In this document: positions 1-7,568 of the stretch, one piece after another | Layout of the letters: every line of letters starts with the position of its first letter | Position numbering within the stretch: the first letter of the stretch is position 1 | NCBI GenBank assembly: GCA_024695815.1 | Contig: JAILHK010000004.1 | Coordinates: forward strand, 1-64,000 | DNA: 64,000 nucleotides | Reading direction: 5' to 3' | Source: Prevotella sp. | GTDB taxonomy: Bacteria > Bacteroidota > Bacteroidia > Bacteroidales > Bacteroidaceae | Program-made: the position numbers and the translations under genes | Notes under the pieces: model-generated | The model's input: the letters and a program-made list of their open reading frames with translations, nothing else | Told to the model about the DNA's origin: nothing | The model's database searches: none

Positions 1-112
1 AGACCTGAAAGAGTACATTGACTATTATAATAATGAGAGAATAAAGCTCAGACTAAAAGGAATGAGCCCAGTACAATACCGGACTCAATTCCATATGAGC
101 AATAGTGTTTAA
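1..112 (+). pseudogene. IS3-family transposase, C-terminal end (cut by window edge)
   Basis: An open frame enters from the left edge (codons from base 2) and stops at 110-112. Its 36 residues include [15 protein letters not shown], the highly conserved C-terminal end of the OrfB/DDE transposase of IS3-family elements (IS150 group). Only this end is visible, so it cannot be decided whether the element is intact to the left. The stop is followed within about 27 bp by a typical IS3-type terminal inverted repeat, which supports a real insertion sequence end. Typed as pseudogene only because it is partial here; it may be a normal gene continuing upstream. Confidence 0.8.
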
Positions 113-139
113 TCCGTCCAAACTTTGGGGTTCACTTCA
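113..139 (+). mobile_element. Right terminal repeat of an IS3-family element
   Basis: The bases directly after the transposase stop read TCCGTCCAAACTTTGGGGTT followed by CACTTCA, which matches the usual IS150-group right end (G/TTCCAACTTTTTGGGGTCAnTTCA form). The element therefore ends near base 139. The left end and target duplication are outside the window. Confidence 0.7.
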
Positions 140-198
140 AATGAGGCTTTCTAGGGGCTAGATTCTATGCCGTAGTTTTACTGTTACTCCATAAACAT

Positions 199-286
199 GC
201 CACTTTCGTTGCTGTAAACCTCCACTTTCGTTACGGCAAACCACCACTTTCGTTACGGTAAACCACCACTTTCGTTACGGCAAAGT
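199..286 (+). repeat. Array 1: four 22-bp intergenic repeat units
   Basis: Four consecutive 22-bp units start at 199, 221, 243 and 265. Core CACTTTCGTTACGGCAAA is identical in units 2 and 4, with one change in unit 3 and three in unit 1. No spacer lies between units, so this is a tandem repeat and not CRISPR. The same core occurs, inverted, at 23036-23130. It sits between an IS end and the rubredoxin promoter. Function unknown. Confidence 0.9.
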
Positions 287-348
287 CGTATTTGTTCATA
301 CAGAATAATAAATATTGTGGCTGCCCATTGTACTTTTTCCCCAGAAAT

Positions 349-380
349 TTTGCACATTCCATAATTATATGCTATCTTTG
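349..380 (+). promoter_or_regulatory. Promoter of rubredoxin gene
   Basis: TTTG at 349-352, a 20-bp spacer and TATCTTTG at 373-380 give a full Bacteroidetes-type promoter. Transcription would begin near 386, leaving a leader of about 38 nt. Confidence 0.75.
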
Positions 381-423
381 CCCACAGACATTATCTTTTT
401 ATTAACTTAAACTGAGCAATTTT

Positions 424-582
424 ATGGAAAAGTATGTATGCAACGTGTGCGGTTATGAATATGACCCCGCAGTAGGTGATCCCGACAATGGCATCGAGCC
501 AGGTACAGCCTTCGAAGACCTTCACGATGATTGGGTATGCCCTGTCTGCGGTGTGGGAAAAAGCGATTTTAGTAAGGCTTAA
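424..582 (+). CDS. Rubredoxin
   Basis: A 52-residue protein with the two iron-binding knuckles of rubredoxin: C6-N-V-C9-G and C39-P-V-C42-G. The aromatic residues Y4, Y11 and W37 expected around the Fe(Cys)4 centre are present, as is the typical [14 protein letters not shown] middle segment. Rubredoxins are small cytoplasmic one-electron carriers; in anaerobes they usually feed electrons to rubrerythrin, superoxide reductase or oxygen reductases. It is a single-gene unit, with its own promoter upstream and a hairpin terminator at 610-651. Length is normal for the family. The specific redox partner cannot be told from this window. Confidence 0.97.
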   Translation: MEKYVCNVCGYEYDPAVGDPDNGIEPGTAFEDLHDDWVCPVCGVGKSDFSKA

Positions 583-609
583 CTCCTTGTAAGATAAGTA
601 AAACCATAG

Positions 610-651
610 TCTGCTGAGTTTCGAAAAAAGACAACTTGGCAGATTTTTTTT
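610..651 (+). terminator. Terminator after rubredoxin gene
   Basis: Stem TCTGCTGAGTT (610-620) pairs with AACTTGGCAGA (633-643) with two G-U pairs, followed by eight T (644-651). Confidence 0.8.
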
Positions 652-724
652 GCTGCATTTAATAAACAGTTAGTTATTTTCTTACTTTTTCGGTGGATTC
701 TTAAGAAAAAATACCCTAAAATGT

Positions 725-755
725 TTTGCTAATTCGCTGAAATATTGTAACTTTG
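725..755 (+). promoter_or_regulatory. Promoter of infC-rpmI-rplT
   Basis: TTTG 725-728, 19-bp spacer, TAACTTTG 748-755. The upstream in-frame TTG at 753 lies inside this -7 box, so translation must start further down, at ATG 780. Confidence 0.75.
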
Positions 756-779
756 CAGCCGATTTGCAAAAATAGTTTG

Positions 780-1481
780 ATGAAAATAGACAAAAAACAG
801 AATCAGTACCGCATCAATGAACAGATTCGTGTACGTGAGGTCCGCCTCGTAGGTGATAGCGGATCTATGGTTGTGCCAACAAGGCAGGCTTTGGATATGG
901 CACGTGATGAGGGCGTTGACCTCGTCGAGATTTCACCCAATGCCAATCCACCTGTTTGTCGACTCATCGACTATTCAAAGTTCCTCTATCAGCAGAAGAA
1001 ACGTGCTAAGGAGATGAAAGCTAAGCAGGTGAAGGTAGAGGTTAAGGAAATCCGTTTCGGACCTCAGACCGACGAGCACGACTATCAGTTCAAGCTGAAG
1101 CACGCAAAGGAATTCCTGGAAGAGGGAAACAAAGTACGTGCATACGTGTTCTTCCGTGGTCGAAGCATCCTTTTCAAGGAACAGGGCGAAGTTCTGCTGT
1201 TGCGTTTCGCCAACGACCTTGAGGAGTTTGGTAAGGTAGAGTCAATGCCTTCGCTCGAAGGAAAGAAGATGTTTATCTATCTGGCACCAAAGAAGGCAGG
1301 CGTAGCCAAGAAGAGCCAGCAGGCTCGCGACCGTGAGGCGGAAGCTCTTGAGTCTAAGAATGCTGCTAAGAAGGCTGAGACGGTAGCAGACAATCAGACA
1401 CCCGCAAATGGCGGTCTGCTTGCAAATGCCAAGATTAGTGCTGATGCGCTGAAGAAACTGACAGAAGAAACAGATGCGTAA
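780..1481 (+). CDS. infC: Translation initiation factor IF-3
   Basis: IF-3 binds the 30S subunit, keeps it free of 50S and checks the start codon and initiator tRNA. The protein (233 residues from ATG 780) begins [17 protein letters not shown], the usual Bacteroidetes IF-3 N-terminus, has the N-domain (to about residue 85, including VGDSG and [16 protein letters not shown]) and the C-domain with [17 protein letters not shown] and [15 protein letters not shown] segments. A lysine/alanine-rich tail of roughly 55 residues follows [11 protein letters not shown]; such a tail is common in Bacteroidetes IF-3 and absent from E. coli. The longer frame starting with TTG 753 is rejected because that codon is within the promoter. 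It leads the conserved infC-rpmI-rplT operon. Confidence 0.97.
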   Translation: MKIDKKQNQYRINEQIRVREVRLVGDSGSMVVPTRQALDMARDEGVDLVEISPNANPPVCRLIDYSKFLYQQKKRAKEMKAKQVKVEVKEIRFGPQTDEHDYQFKLKHAKEFLEEGNKVRAYVFFRGRSILFKEQGEVLLLRFANDLEEFGKVESMPSLEGKKMFIYLAPKKAGVAKKSQQARDREAEALESKNAAKKAETVADNQTPANGGLLANAKISADALKKLTEETDA

Positions 1482-1535
1482 CGCCCGGTATATGCGTTGC
1501 CATCAATTATTAATAACAATTTAAACAATAAAAAA

Positions 1536-1733
1536 ATGCCAAAAGTAAAGACAAATTCCGGCGCCAAGAAGAGATTCTCATTCACCGGTACAGGTAAGGT
1601 TAAGAGACATCACGCTTACCACAGTCACATTCTGACTAAGAAGACTAAGAAACAAAAGCGTAATCTGGTTGGTACAACACTCGTTGACAACAGTAACATG
1701 AGGCAGGTTCGTGACCTGTTGTGTCTCCGTTAA
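1536..1733 (+). CDS. rpmI: 50S ribosomal protein L35
   Basis: A 65-residue basic protein starting [14 protein letters not shown], the universal start of L35, with the [22 protein letters not shown] block that packs in the large-subunit rRNA. ATG 1536 is chosen over the in-frame upstream codon at 1497 because the family always begins MPK(V/M)KT. The gene is second in infC-rpmI-rplT, 54 bp after infC and 35 bp before rplT. In E. coli this operon is controlled by L20 binding to a leader; no such leader structure was looked for successfully here. Confidence 0.97.
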   Translation: MPKVKTNSGAKKRFSFTGTGKVKRHHAYHSHILTKKTKKQKRNLVGTTLVDNSNMRQVRDLLCLR

Positions 1734-1768
1734 TTAACCTATTGTCTAACATTTAAAGAAAGAAAATT

Positions 1769-2113
1769 ATGCCAAGATCAGTAAATCACGTTGCATCAAG
1801 AGCAAAACGTAAGAGCATTCTTAAGCTCACTCGCGGTTACTTTGGAGCCCGCAAGAATGTGTGGACAGTAGCTAAGAATACCTGGGAGAAGGGTCTGACC
1901 TACGCTTACCGTGACCGCCGCAATAAGAAGCGCAACTTCCGTGCATTGTGGATTCAGCGTATCAACGCTGCCGCACGCCTGGAGGGTCTGAGCTATTCAC
2001 AGCTGATGGGTGCCCTGCACAAGGCTGGTATCGAGATCAACCGTAAGGTTCTCGCTGACCTAGCCCTGAACAACCCCGAAGCTTTCAAGGCTATCGTAGC
2101 TAAGGTGAAGTAA
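1769..2113 (+). CDS. rplT: 50S ribosomal protein L20
   Basis: A 114-residue protein that starts [19 protein letters not shown] and contains the helical, basic N-terminal arm ([35 protein letters not shown]) followed by the globular C-terminal domain. L20 binds 23S rRNA early in 50S assembly. It is last in the infC-rpmI-rplT operon and is followed by a strong hairpin terminator at 2136-2170. Length is normal for the family. Confidence 0.98.
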   Translation: MPRSVNHVASRAKRKSILKLTRGYFGARKNVWTVAKNTWEKGLTYAYRDRRNKKRNFRALWIQRINAAARLEGLSYSQLMGALHKAGIEINRKVLADLALNNPEAFKAIVAKVK

Positions 2114-2135
2114 GAACGACTTGCTGAAAAAAAAT

Positions 2136-2170
2136 GAGAAGGAATCCAAATGGGTTCCTTCTCTTTTTTT
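2136..2170 (+). terminator. Terminator of infC-rpmI-rplT
   Basis: Stem GAGAAGGAA (2136-2144) with TTCCTTCTC (2155-2163), then seven T. Confidence 0.9.
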
Positions 2171-2188
2171 ATTGTCTTTACTGGTGGC

Positions 2189-2635
2189 TTAGAATTTCCA
2201 CCAAGGCTTTTTCTTATTCGAGGGGTTGTTCTCTTTACATGTGTTCAGGTTGTGACTTGATACCTCTTCGTTGATAATATCGTCCCAGGTTTTTCGCTGG
2301 CTTATCATACTATAGATGGTGCCCCAGTCGGGCAAACCGCCAAGGTTTCGGTCGTCTATCCATACATCGACTTTCAGCTTGCGACTGAAATGCTGATTGT
2401 TGTCGGTAGTCTCTTCGGGGTAGTCCTTGTTCACAGCATAGAACTCCACACCACGCTCCCGACACCAGTTGACGGCATCTTCCAGTAGCTTGCCTTCACG
2501 AACCGACCACAGAATTAATCTGTGGCGGTCGTTAATCAGCATTTTAAGTGTATCGATAGCAAACGGAATCTCTTCGCCAATCGCTGGATAGCGATGCTTC
2601 ACAATAGTTCCGTCAAAATCTACTGCTATAGTCAT
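2189..2635 (-). CDS. Small HAD-superfamily hydrolase (BT0820-like)
   Basis: A 148-residue protein with HAD motif I, D6-F-D8-G-T, near the N-terminus, a motif II-like LWSVREG around 42-48 and the acidic motif IV D94-D95 in WIDDRNLGG. It has no cap insertion, as in capless HAD phosphatases of the BT0820 type found throughout Bacteroides and Prevotella. The substrate is unknown. The gene is last of the run rmlA, BY-kinase, HAD; its start codon is only 4 bp from the kinase stop, so the two are probably translated together. A role in tuning the polysaccharide machinery is inference from position only. The C-terminus (about 25 residues) is lysine/asparagine-rich and probably disordered. Confidence 0.8.
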   Translation of the reverse strand: MTIAVDFDGTIVKHRYPAIGEEIPFAIDTLKMLINDRHRLILWSVREGKLLEDAVNWCRERGVEFYAVNKDYPEETTDNNQHFSRKLKVDVWIDDRNLGGLPDWGTIYSMISQRKTWDDIINEEVSSHNLNTCKENNPSNKKKPWWKF

Positions 2636-2638
2636 AGT

Positions 2639-5179
2639 TTATTTCTTGATTGAGTTGTCATCGGCTTTGCCATAGTGGCTTTCCGAGTAGCTTCCATATC
2701 TTCCGTAACTGCCATAGCTGCTGTAGTGGCCATAACGTGCGTAGCGGCCATACTTACCGTAGCCGTAATAGTAGCCATACTTCTTCTTAGACATGTCCAC
2801 ACCGTTGATAACAATACACATGTTAGGCAGTTTTCCTTCGCGATCGAGTGCGTTGATGTTCTCGAATGCAGATTTCGGTGTGTAGTCAGCACGGCATATG
2901 TAAACGGTAACGTCTGCGTATTTACCAATCTGCAGCGTGTCGGTTACCAAGCCAACAGGTGCCGTATCGAGGATGATGTAGTCGTATTCCTGCTTCAGCA
3001 TGTTTAGGATGGTGCCCAAGTTCTCACGGGCCAAAAGCTCAGTGGGGTTGGGAGGTGTAGGACCTGCCAACAGAATGTCGAGGTTGGTGTTGATGTGCGA
3101 CGACATGGTCTGATCTTTCAGGTCGCTCTCGCTGATGTTCTGTTTGCTCAGGAGCGTGGTGATACCCTTCTCACGGTCTCTGATGTCGAAGAGACGGCCC
3201 AAGGCAGGCTTACGGATGTCAAGACCTAACAGAATAACCTTCTTGCCCAGCAGAGCGAAACTGACAGCAAGGTTGGCTGCATTAAAGGTCTTACCCTCAC
3301 CAGAGGTAGATGATGTGAACATTATGACCTTCTGGTTTTCTTTCATCATGAAGTTGATATTGGTACGCATCGAGCGGAATATCTCGTCAGTTTGATTGTT
3401 GGTGTTCTCATGAACCACAATGCCTGCAGAGGTCTTCACAGAGTCTGTTGCCACGGCTACATCGGCAATGATTGGCAGCTGGGTGAGCTTAACCACATCC
3501 TCGTGAGCTTCAATCTTGTAGCGCAGCAGCTGTAGCACATAGACGATAAGCAGAGGTAGGGCGAAACCAAGAAGTAGGGCACCCAGAAGGATGATAGAGC
3601 CCTTAGGACTTACCTTTCCTCCAAATGCAGGCTCGTCGATAAGGCGTCCCTTGTCTGCAGTAGCAGCCAGCGAGATAGAGTTCTCCTCGCGCTTCTGTAG
3701 CAGAAGCAGGTAGAGGCCAGACATTACTTCTTGTTGGCGTCCTATCTGTGTGAGTACGCGCTCCTGTGCTGGGGTGTTCTCAACCTTGGTCTGGAAGGTG
3801 TCGTAGCGCTTCTGGATGCCCATGCGCTCGATGTCGGCGGTGCGGCGAGCCTGAATCAGAGCATCGTCGATACTTTTCTGCAACTGATCTAAGGTGTTGG
3901 TCAGCGTAATGACGTTGGGTGCACTCTCGTTGGCAGCAGCCAACAGACGGTTGCGGTCCAGTACCACCTTGTTGTATTGGTCGATAAGCGATGATGATAT
4001 CCTGTCGGTCAGACCAACGTTAGATGGAATAATCTGGTATCTGTTAGACTTATCCTCCATATACTCTCTGAGATAGTCGAGTAGCTGGATCTGGGTGTTG
4101 GCTTCAGACAGTTGACCATAGTAGAGGTTCGACTGCGTCATAATCTGTGTGGCATCCAATTTCATTTGCACCAGGTTGTTGCTACGCTTATACTGTTCCA
4201 ACTCGCTTTCGGTTGTGCCCAGCTCTGCATTAATCTTCTCCAGGCGCTTGTTGATGAACGTCTCTGTCTTGTAGGCAATCTCGTTCTTGTCGGCATTAGC
4301 CTGCCTATTGTAGCAAATCGCCAGATGCTTTAAGTAGTCGATACCGCGTTCGGGGTTCAGATCGTTGATTGAAAGCTCGGCAATTGATGTCACCTTTGAC
4401 GTTGGGGTGACGCTAAGCATATTGGCATATTTTGAGGCAACACGTGCAGGAGAAGTGATTGTGACATACATGGTGTATTCGTCATTCTTCTTCGTACTGA
4501 TATTGTCTTTGAATATTTTACGCTGCATCAGCAATCGGGCTTCTTTCTCTTTCTCCTCGGCAACGGGGTTCTTGGTGAAGGTCAGTGTGCCGTAAGGTGT
4601 GTTGATAGAAGCTGGCAGCGACTTAAATGTGCCGGCAAATTCGCCCATCATATCTTCCACGTGGTAGCTGTTGCCTTCCTTTTCCAAAATCAAGGTGAAG
4701 TCGCTGCGTGTTTTGTCAAGCCTGTCCAGACTTTCAGGGTCGAGGTCCACATTGATTGGCTGGTCCTTGTATATCAGCGTTTTCTTGATGCGGCCATCGC
4801 TATGATATTCTGTATAAAGTTTCAAGTCCTTTACCACCTCGCGGGCCAGAATGCTTGAACGCAGAATTTCAATCTCATTTTCGAAACCTGCGGAATTTGA
4901 AATAATTCCAAAGTCTTGCATGTTGGCCAACAGCTGACCGTTAGAACGACGATTGTTGGTCTCGTCCTTAATCAGCATCTTTACTGAAGTCTGATAGACA
5001 GGGGGCGTATAGCGCAGGTAGATAAGTGCTCCACAGACAAAAACAAACAATGACAGTAAGAACCATTGCCAGTTTAGAACCACTAAGGTAAAGATGGTCC
5101 TGAAGTCGAAAGAGGACTCCTCTTCTTGCGTCTGATTAAGGATGCCGTCAACTAGATCCTTTCTTTTGTTATCTTCCAT
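2639..5179 (-). CDS. Wzz/BY-kinase: polysaccharide co-polymerase with tyrosine autokinase domain
   Basis: An 846-residue inner-membrane protein controlling length and export of exo- or capsular polysaccharide. After a short cytoplasmic start it has a first membrane helix (about 30-52), a long periplasmic Wzz/GNVR region with coiled coil (to about 505), a second helix (LLGALLLGFALPLLIVYVL) and a cytoplasmic kinase. The kinase shows Walker A SGEGKT (626-631), Walker A' with LGLDIRKP (652-658) and Walker B YIILDT (734-739). The C-terminus (800-837) is an unusually regular tyrosine cluster of YG-x-Y repeats, 14 tyrosines in about 38 residues, the autophosphorylation tail. The gene lies 31 bp after rmlA and 4 bp before the HAD gene. 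The family is known as PCP-2a/BY-kinase; the cognate polysaccharide locus is not in this window. Confidence 0.95.
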   Translation of the reverse strand: MEDNKRKDLVDGILNQTQEEESSFDFRTIFTLVVLNWQWFLLSLFVFVCGALIYLRYTPPVYQTSVKMLIKDETNNRRSNGQLLANMQDFGIISNSAGFENEIEILRSSILAREVVKDLKLYTEYHSDGRIKKTLIYKDQPINVDLDPESLDRLDKTRSDFTLILEKEGNSYHVEDMMGEFAGTFKSLPASINTPYGTLTFTKNPVAEEKEKEARLLMQRKIFKDNISTKKNDEYTMYVTITSPARVASKYANMLSVTPTSKVTSIAELSINDLNPERGIDYLKHLAICYNRQANADKNEIAYKTETFINKRLEKINAELGTTESELEQYKRSNNLVQMKLDATQIMTQSNLYYGQLSEANTQIQLLDYLREYMEDKSNRYQIIPSNVGLTDRISSSLIDQYNKVVLDRNRLLAAANESAPNVITLTNTLDQLQKSIDDALIQARRTADIERMGIQKRYDTFQTKVENTPAQERVLTQIGRQQEVMSGLYLLLLQKREENSISLAATADKGRLIDEPAFGGKVSPKGSIILLGALLLGFALPLLIVYVLQLLRYKIEAHEDVVKLTQLPIIADVAVATDSVKTSAGIVVHENTNNQTDEIFRSMRTNINFMMKENQKVIMFTSSTSGEGKTFNAANLAVSFALLGKKVILLGLDIRKPALGRLFDIRDREKGITTLLSKQNISESDLKDQTMSSHINTNLDILLAGPTPPNPTELLARENLGTILNMLKQEYDYIILDTAPVGLVTDTLQIGKYADVTVYICRADYTPKSAFENINALDREGKLPNMCIVINGVDMSKKKYGYYYGYGKYGRYARYGHYSSYGSYGRYGSYSESHYGKADDNSIKK

Positions 5180-5210
5180 ATTTTATAATAATAGGTATTT
5201 GTTGTTCTTT

Positions 5211-6089
5211 TTATTTCTGTTTTGTTAGGTTGATTAGATACTGACCGTATTCGTTCTTCTGCATAGGACGGGCAACATCAAGTAATTGTTCTGAAGTAAT
5301 CCATCCCTTTTTGTATGCAATTTCTTCAAGACAGGCTACTTTCAGTCCTTGGCGCTTTTCGATTACTTCGATGAAGGTGCTTGCTTCCGACAATGAGTCG
5401 TGGGTGCCAGTGTCAAGCCAAGCAAAGCCTCGCTGAAGTGTTTGCACCTTTAAAGCGTTAAGCTTCAGGTATTCCTGGTTCACAGTCGTGATTTCAAGTT
5501 CGCCACGTGCACTCGGCTTGATGTTCTTTGCTATCTCAACAACACTATTGGGGTAGAAGTATAGACCAACCACAGCGTAGTTCGACTTAGGATGCTCAGG
5601 CTTCTCCTCAATGCTCAGACAGTTGCCCTCATCATCAAATTCTGCGACACCATAGCGCTCGGGGTCGTTGACGTTATAACCAAAGATGGTGGCCAGGTTG
5701 TGTTTCTCGGCATTAACAACGCTTTGTTTCAGAAGGCCAGTAAATCCGGAACCGTAAAATATATTGTCTCCTAAGACAAGGCAGACGCAGTCATCTCCAA
5801 TAAAGTCTTCGCCAATAATGAAAGCCTGTGCTAATCCGTCGGGCGAAGGTTGCTCGGCATATTCCAAATTAATTCCTAGATCCTTGCCGTCGCCAAGTAA
5901 ACGCTTGAATCCTGGCAAATCATGTGGTGTAGATATAATCAGAATGTCTCGGATGCCAGCCAACATCAATACAGAAATTGGATAGTATATCATTGGCTTG
6001 TCGAAGATAGGTATCAGTTGTTTGCTAATACCTTTCGTAATCGGGTAGAGGCGTGTGCCACTGCCGCCAGCAAGTACAATTCCTTTCAT
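5211..6089 (-). CDS. rfbA: Glucose-1-phosphate thymidylyltransferase
   Basis: RmlA/RfbA joins glucose-1-phosphate and dTTP to give dTDP-glucose, the first step towards dTDP-rhamnose and related sugars. The protein (292 residues) starts [16 protein letters not shown], with the nucleotide-binding G8-G-S-G-T-R13, and contains [15 protein letters not shown], the [10 protein letters not shown] sugar/nucleotide segment and [13 protein letters not shown] 21 bp upstream (6110) is in frame, but family alignment and length favour ATG 6089. It heads the unit rmlA, BY-kinase, HAD with a -7 box at 6124-6131. The other dTDP-rhamnose genes (rmlB, C, D) are not next to it here, so this copy serves either a dispersed pathway or another dTDP-sugar. 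Confidence 0.96.
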   Translation of the reverse strand: MKGIVLAGGSGTRLYPITKGISKQLIPIFDKPMIYYPISVLMLAGIRDILIISTPHDLPGFKRLLGDGKDLGINLEYAEQPSPDGLAQAFIIGEDFIGDDCVCLVLGDNIFYGSGFTGLLKQSVVNAEKHNLATIFGYNVNDPERYGVAEFDDEGNCLSIEEKPEHPKSNYAVVGLYFYPNSVVEIAKNIKPSARGELEITTVNQEYLKLNALKVQTLQRGFAWLDTGTHDSLSEASTFIEVIEKRQGLKVACLEEIAYKKGWITSEQLLDVARPMQKNEYGQYLINLTKQK

Positions 6090-6123
6090 AAAAAAAGATT
6101 TATTTGTCACTTAATTAGAGTTG

Positions 6124-6202
6124 CAAAGATACGTTTTTTTTTTATATTAAGACATCTTTTTACTTTAAAATTGCAAAAATTAGAGAAAAAAGCGTATCTT
6201 TG
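6124..6202. promoter_or_regulatory. Divergent promoter pair: rmlA (-) and 6224 gene (+)
   Basis: Minus-strand TATCTTTG at 6124-6131 and plus-strand TATCTTTG at 6195-6202, the latter with TTG at 6171-6173 (21-bp spacer). The outer edges of the two boxes span exactly 79 bp, a spacing that recurs at 10626-10704 and 52259-52337. Confidence 0.75.
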
Positions 6203-6223
6203 CACACCATTTATTTTGAAATT

Positions 6224-6853
6224 ATGAGCTTTTTAACTAATTTGTTTGGCCGTAAGGCACAAGAAACAGAAGCGAAGATTGGTGGCATGGAAGACTTTAT
6301 GACACTGATTCGCGTATATTTTCAAGCAGAGATTGCTGCAGATCTTGGTATTTCTAATTTGGCAGCATTGCCCGACCTGCGTGTGTTTAAAACCACTTTA
6401 AAGGTGCCAACTCAGGGCGGCAAACTGGGCGTGGCAGAAAAGGCACGATGCAAAAGAATTTTAAAGGATATGTATCAGATGGATGATATGTTCTTTAAGG
6501 AAATAGATCAAAGCATTCGTCGTCGTTGTAAGAAAATACAAGATGTGCAAACCTATTTGTTGCAGTTCCAGGCATTTGTACAGGATGTTATGATGCTGAC
6601 TGGCAATTTGATGAAGGTAAAGTTACGTCTTCCTAGTTTCTTCAAGAAGGCCTTGTTCGCAATGACGGAAAAGACTGTCCATGAGATATTTACCAAAAAC
6701 GATTATACAGATTCTGGCGTTATTAAGACGGTGCTGTCTGTACGTGAATATAATAAGCGCCTGGGCTTCTCTGAAAAATGGGTCACAGATTTCGTTTATC
6801 GTGTTGTGATGCTTGCAAAGAAGGAGAAAAATACTCAAAAGGTAGATAAATAA
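6224..6853 (+). CDS. Conserved-looking protein of unknown function
   Basis: A 209-residue cytoplasmic protein with no signal peptide or membrane segment, and I do not recognise a named family. It is basic towards the C-terminus (KKEKNTQKVDK) and predicted mostly helical by composition. Internal landmarks: LRVFKTTLKVPTQGGKLG near 50-70, CKKIQDVQTYLLQFQ near 105 and KVKLRLPSFFKKALFAM near 140. The start ATG 6224 is preferred; an upstream in-frame TTG at 6200 falls in the -7 box of the promoter. The gene is followed by an 80-bp gap with its own promoter before the small coiled-coil gene and zapA, so it is not obviously cotranscribed with them. Confidence 0.7.
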   Translation: MSFLTNLFGRKAQETEAKIGGMEDFMTLIRVYFQAEIAADLGISNLAALPDLRVFKTTLKVPTQGGKLGVAEKARCKRILKDMYQMDDMFFKEIDQSIRRRCKKIQDVQTYLLQFQAFVQDVMMLTGNLMKVKLRLPSFFKKALFAMTEKTVHEIFTKNDYTDSGVIKTVLSVREYNKRLGFSEKWVTDFVYRVVMLAKKEKNTQKVDK

Positions 6854-6906
6854 TTAATAAACATTAAAAAAACGCTATAAAAGTTATAGATTAATCGTTT
6901 TTTTTC

Positions 6907-6914
6907 TACCTTTG
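6907..6914 (+). promoter_or_regulatory. -7 box for coiled-coil gene, zapA, rny
   Basis: TACCTTTG at 6907-6914, 19 bp before ATG 6933. No clear TTTG is seen about 20 bp upstream, so the -33 element is weak. Confidence 0.6.
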
Positions 6915-6932
6915 TAAGGAAATCATTTAGTC

Positions 6933-7229
6933 ATGAATCAGAACGAGAAGGTTTTAGCAGACTTCCAAACTCGAGTGCGGCAGTTGATTCTCCGTTTTCA
7001 AGAAATAAAAAAAGAAAACGGTGAGTTGTATGCTATGGTTGAAGAGAAGGAGGCTGAAATCGATTCCTTAAAGGAACAAATTGCTCGGAAGGAACGTGAC
7101 TACCAATCGTTGAAGATGGCAAAGATGATGGAAATCACTAGTGGCGACCTTGAGGGCGCCAAGAACCGCGTCGCCAATCTGATACGAGATGTGAATAAAT
7201 GCATTGCTGTTCTTAGCGGTGATAAGTAA
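6933..7229 (+). CDS. Small coiled-coil protein upstream of zapA
   Basis: A 98-residue soluble protein dominated by a heptad coiled coil (about residues 10-65: RVRQLILRFQEIKKENGEL... EEKEAEIDSLKEQIARKER), followed by a short helix GAKNRVANLIRDVNKCIAVL. It starts 19 bp after a -7 box and lies 11 bp before zapA, so the two are almost certainly one transcript. A short coiled-coil protein directly ahead of zapA recurs in Bacteroidetes as I recall; by analogy with E. coli ZapA-ZapB a partner role at the division ring is plausible, but sequence similarity to ZapB cannot be shown here and the function is inferred from position. Confidence 0.75.
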   Translation: MNQNEKVLADFQTRVRQLILRFQEIKKENGELYAMVEEKEAEIDSLKEQIARKERDYQSLKMAKMMEITSGDLEGAKNRVANLIRDVNKCIAVLSGDK

Positions 7230-7240
7230 AGACGGAAGCG

Positions 7241-7540
7241 ATGGCAGAAGAAAGTAAAGAGAAACTTAATATAACATTGCACGTGTACGATGAAGATATT
7301 CATGCTACGATTGATCGTGCAGATGAAGAATTCTATCGTGCAGCTGCAAAGTTGATATCAGAGCGATATGGCGCCTATGCGCAGGTTTTCGCCGGTATTA
7401 AAAGCGATCATACGATTGCTTTGATGACTTTGGTGGAAATTGCTCTGCGATATGAGAAGGAACTGGGTAAGAACGATACCGTTCCTTATAAGGATATTCT
7501 CTCGCAACTGACTTCTGAGATTGAAGAAGTCCTGAAGTGA
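7241..7540 (+). CDS. zapA: Cell division protein ZapA
   Basis: A 99-residue protein of the ZapA family, which bundles FtsZ protofilaments at the septum. The N-terminal half holds the ZapA fold ([35 protein letters not shown], corresponding to the usual 'I.G..Y.l..p.eee.l..AA..l' pattern), and the C-terminal half is helical ([15 protein letters not shown]). Length is normal. It sits between a small coiled-coil gene (11 bp upstream) and rny (28 bp downstream), apparently one operon. Confidence 0.88.
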   Translation: MAEESKEKLNITLHVYDEDIHATIDRADEEFYRAAAKLISERYGAYAQVFAGIKSDHTIALMTLVEIALRYEKELGKNDTVPYKDILSQLTSEIEEVLK

Positions 7541-7568
7541 GAGAATATTAACTATACATATTGATTAT

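Noticed and set aside
199..286. CRISPR array
   Set aside because: Units are adjacent with no unique spacers, 22-bp period and no cas genes nearby.
2632..2928. 98-codon minus-strand frame over the tyrosine tail
   Set aside because: It lies in a different frame of the kinase's repeat tail; low-complexity artefact.
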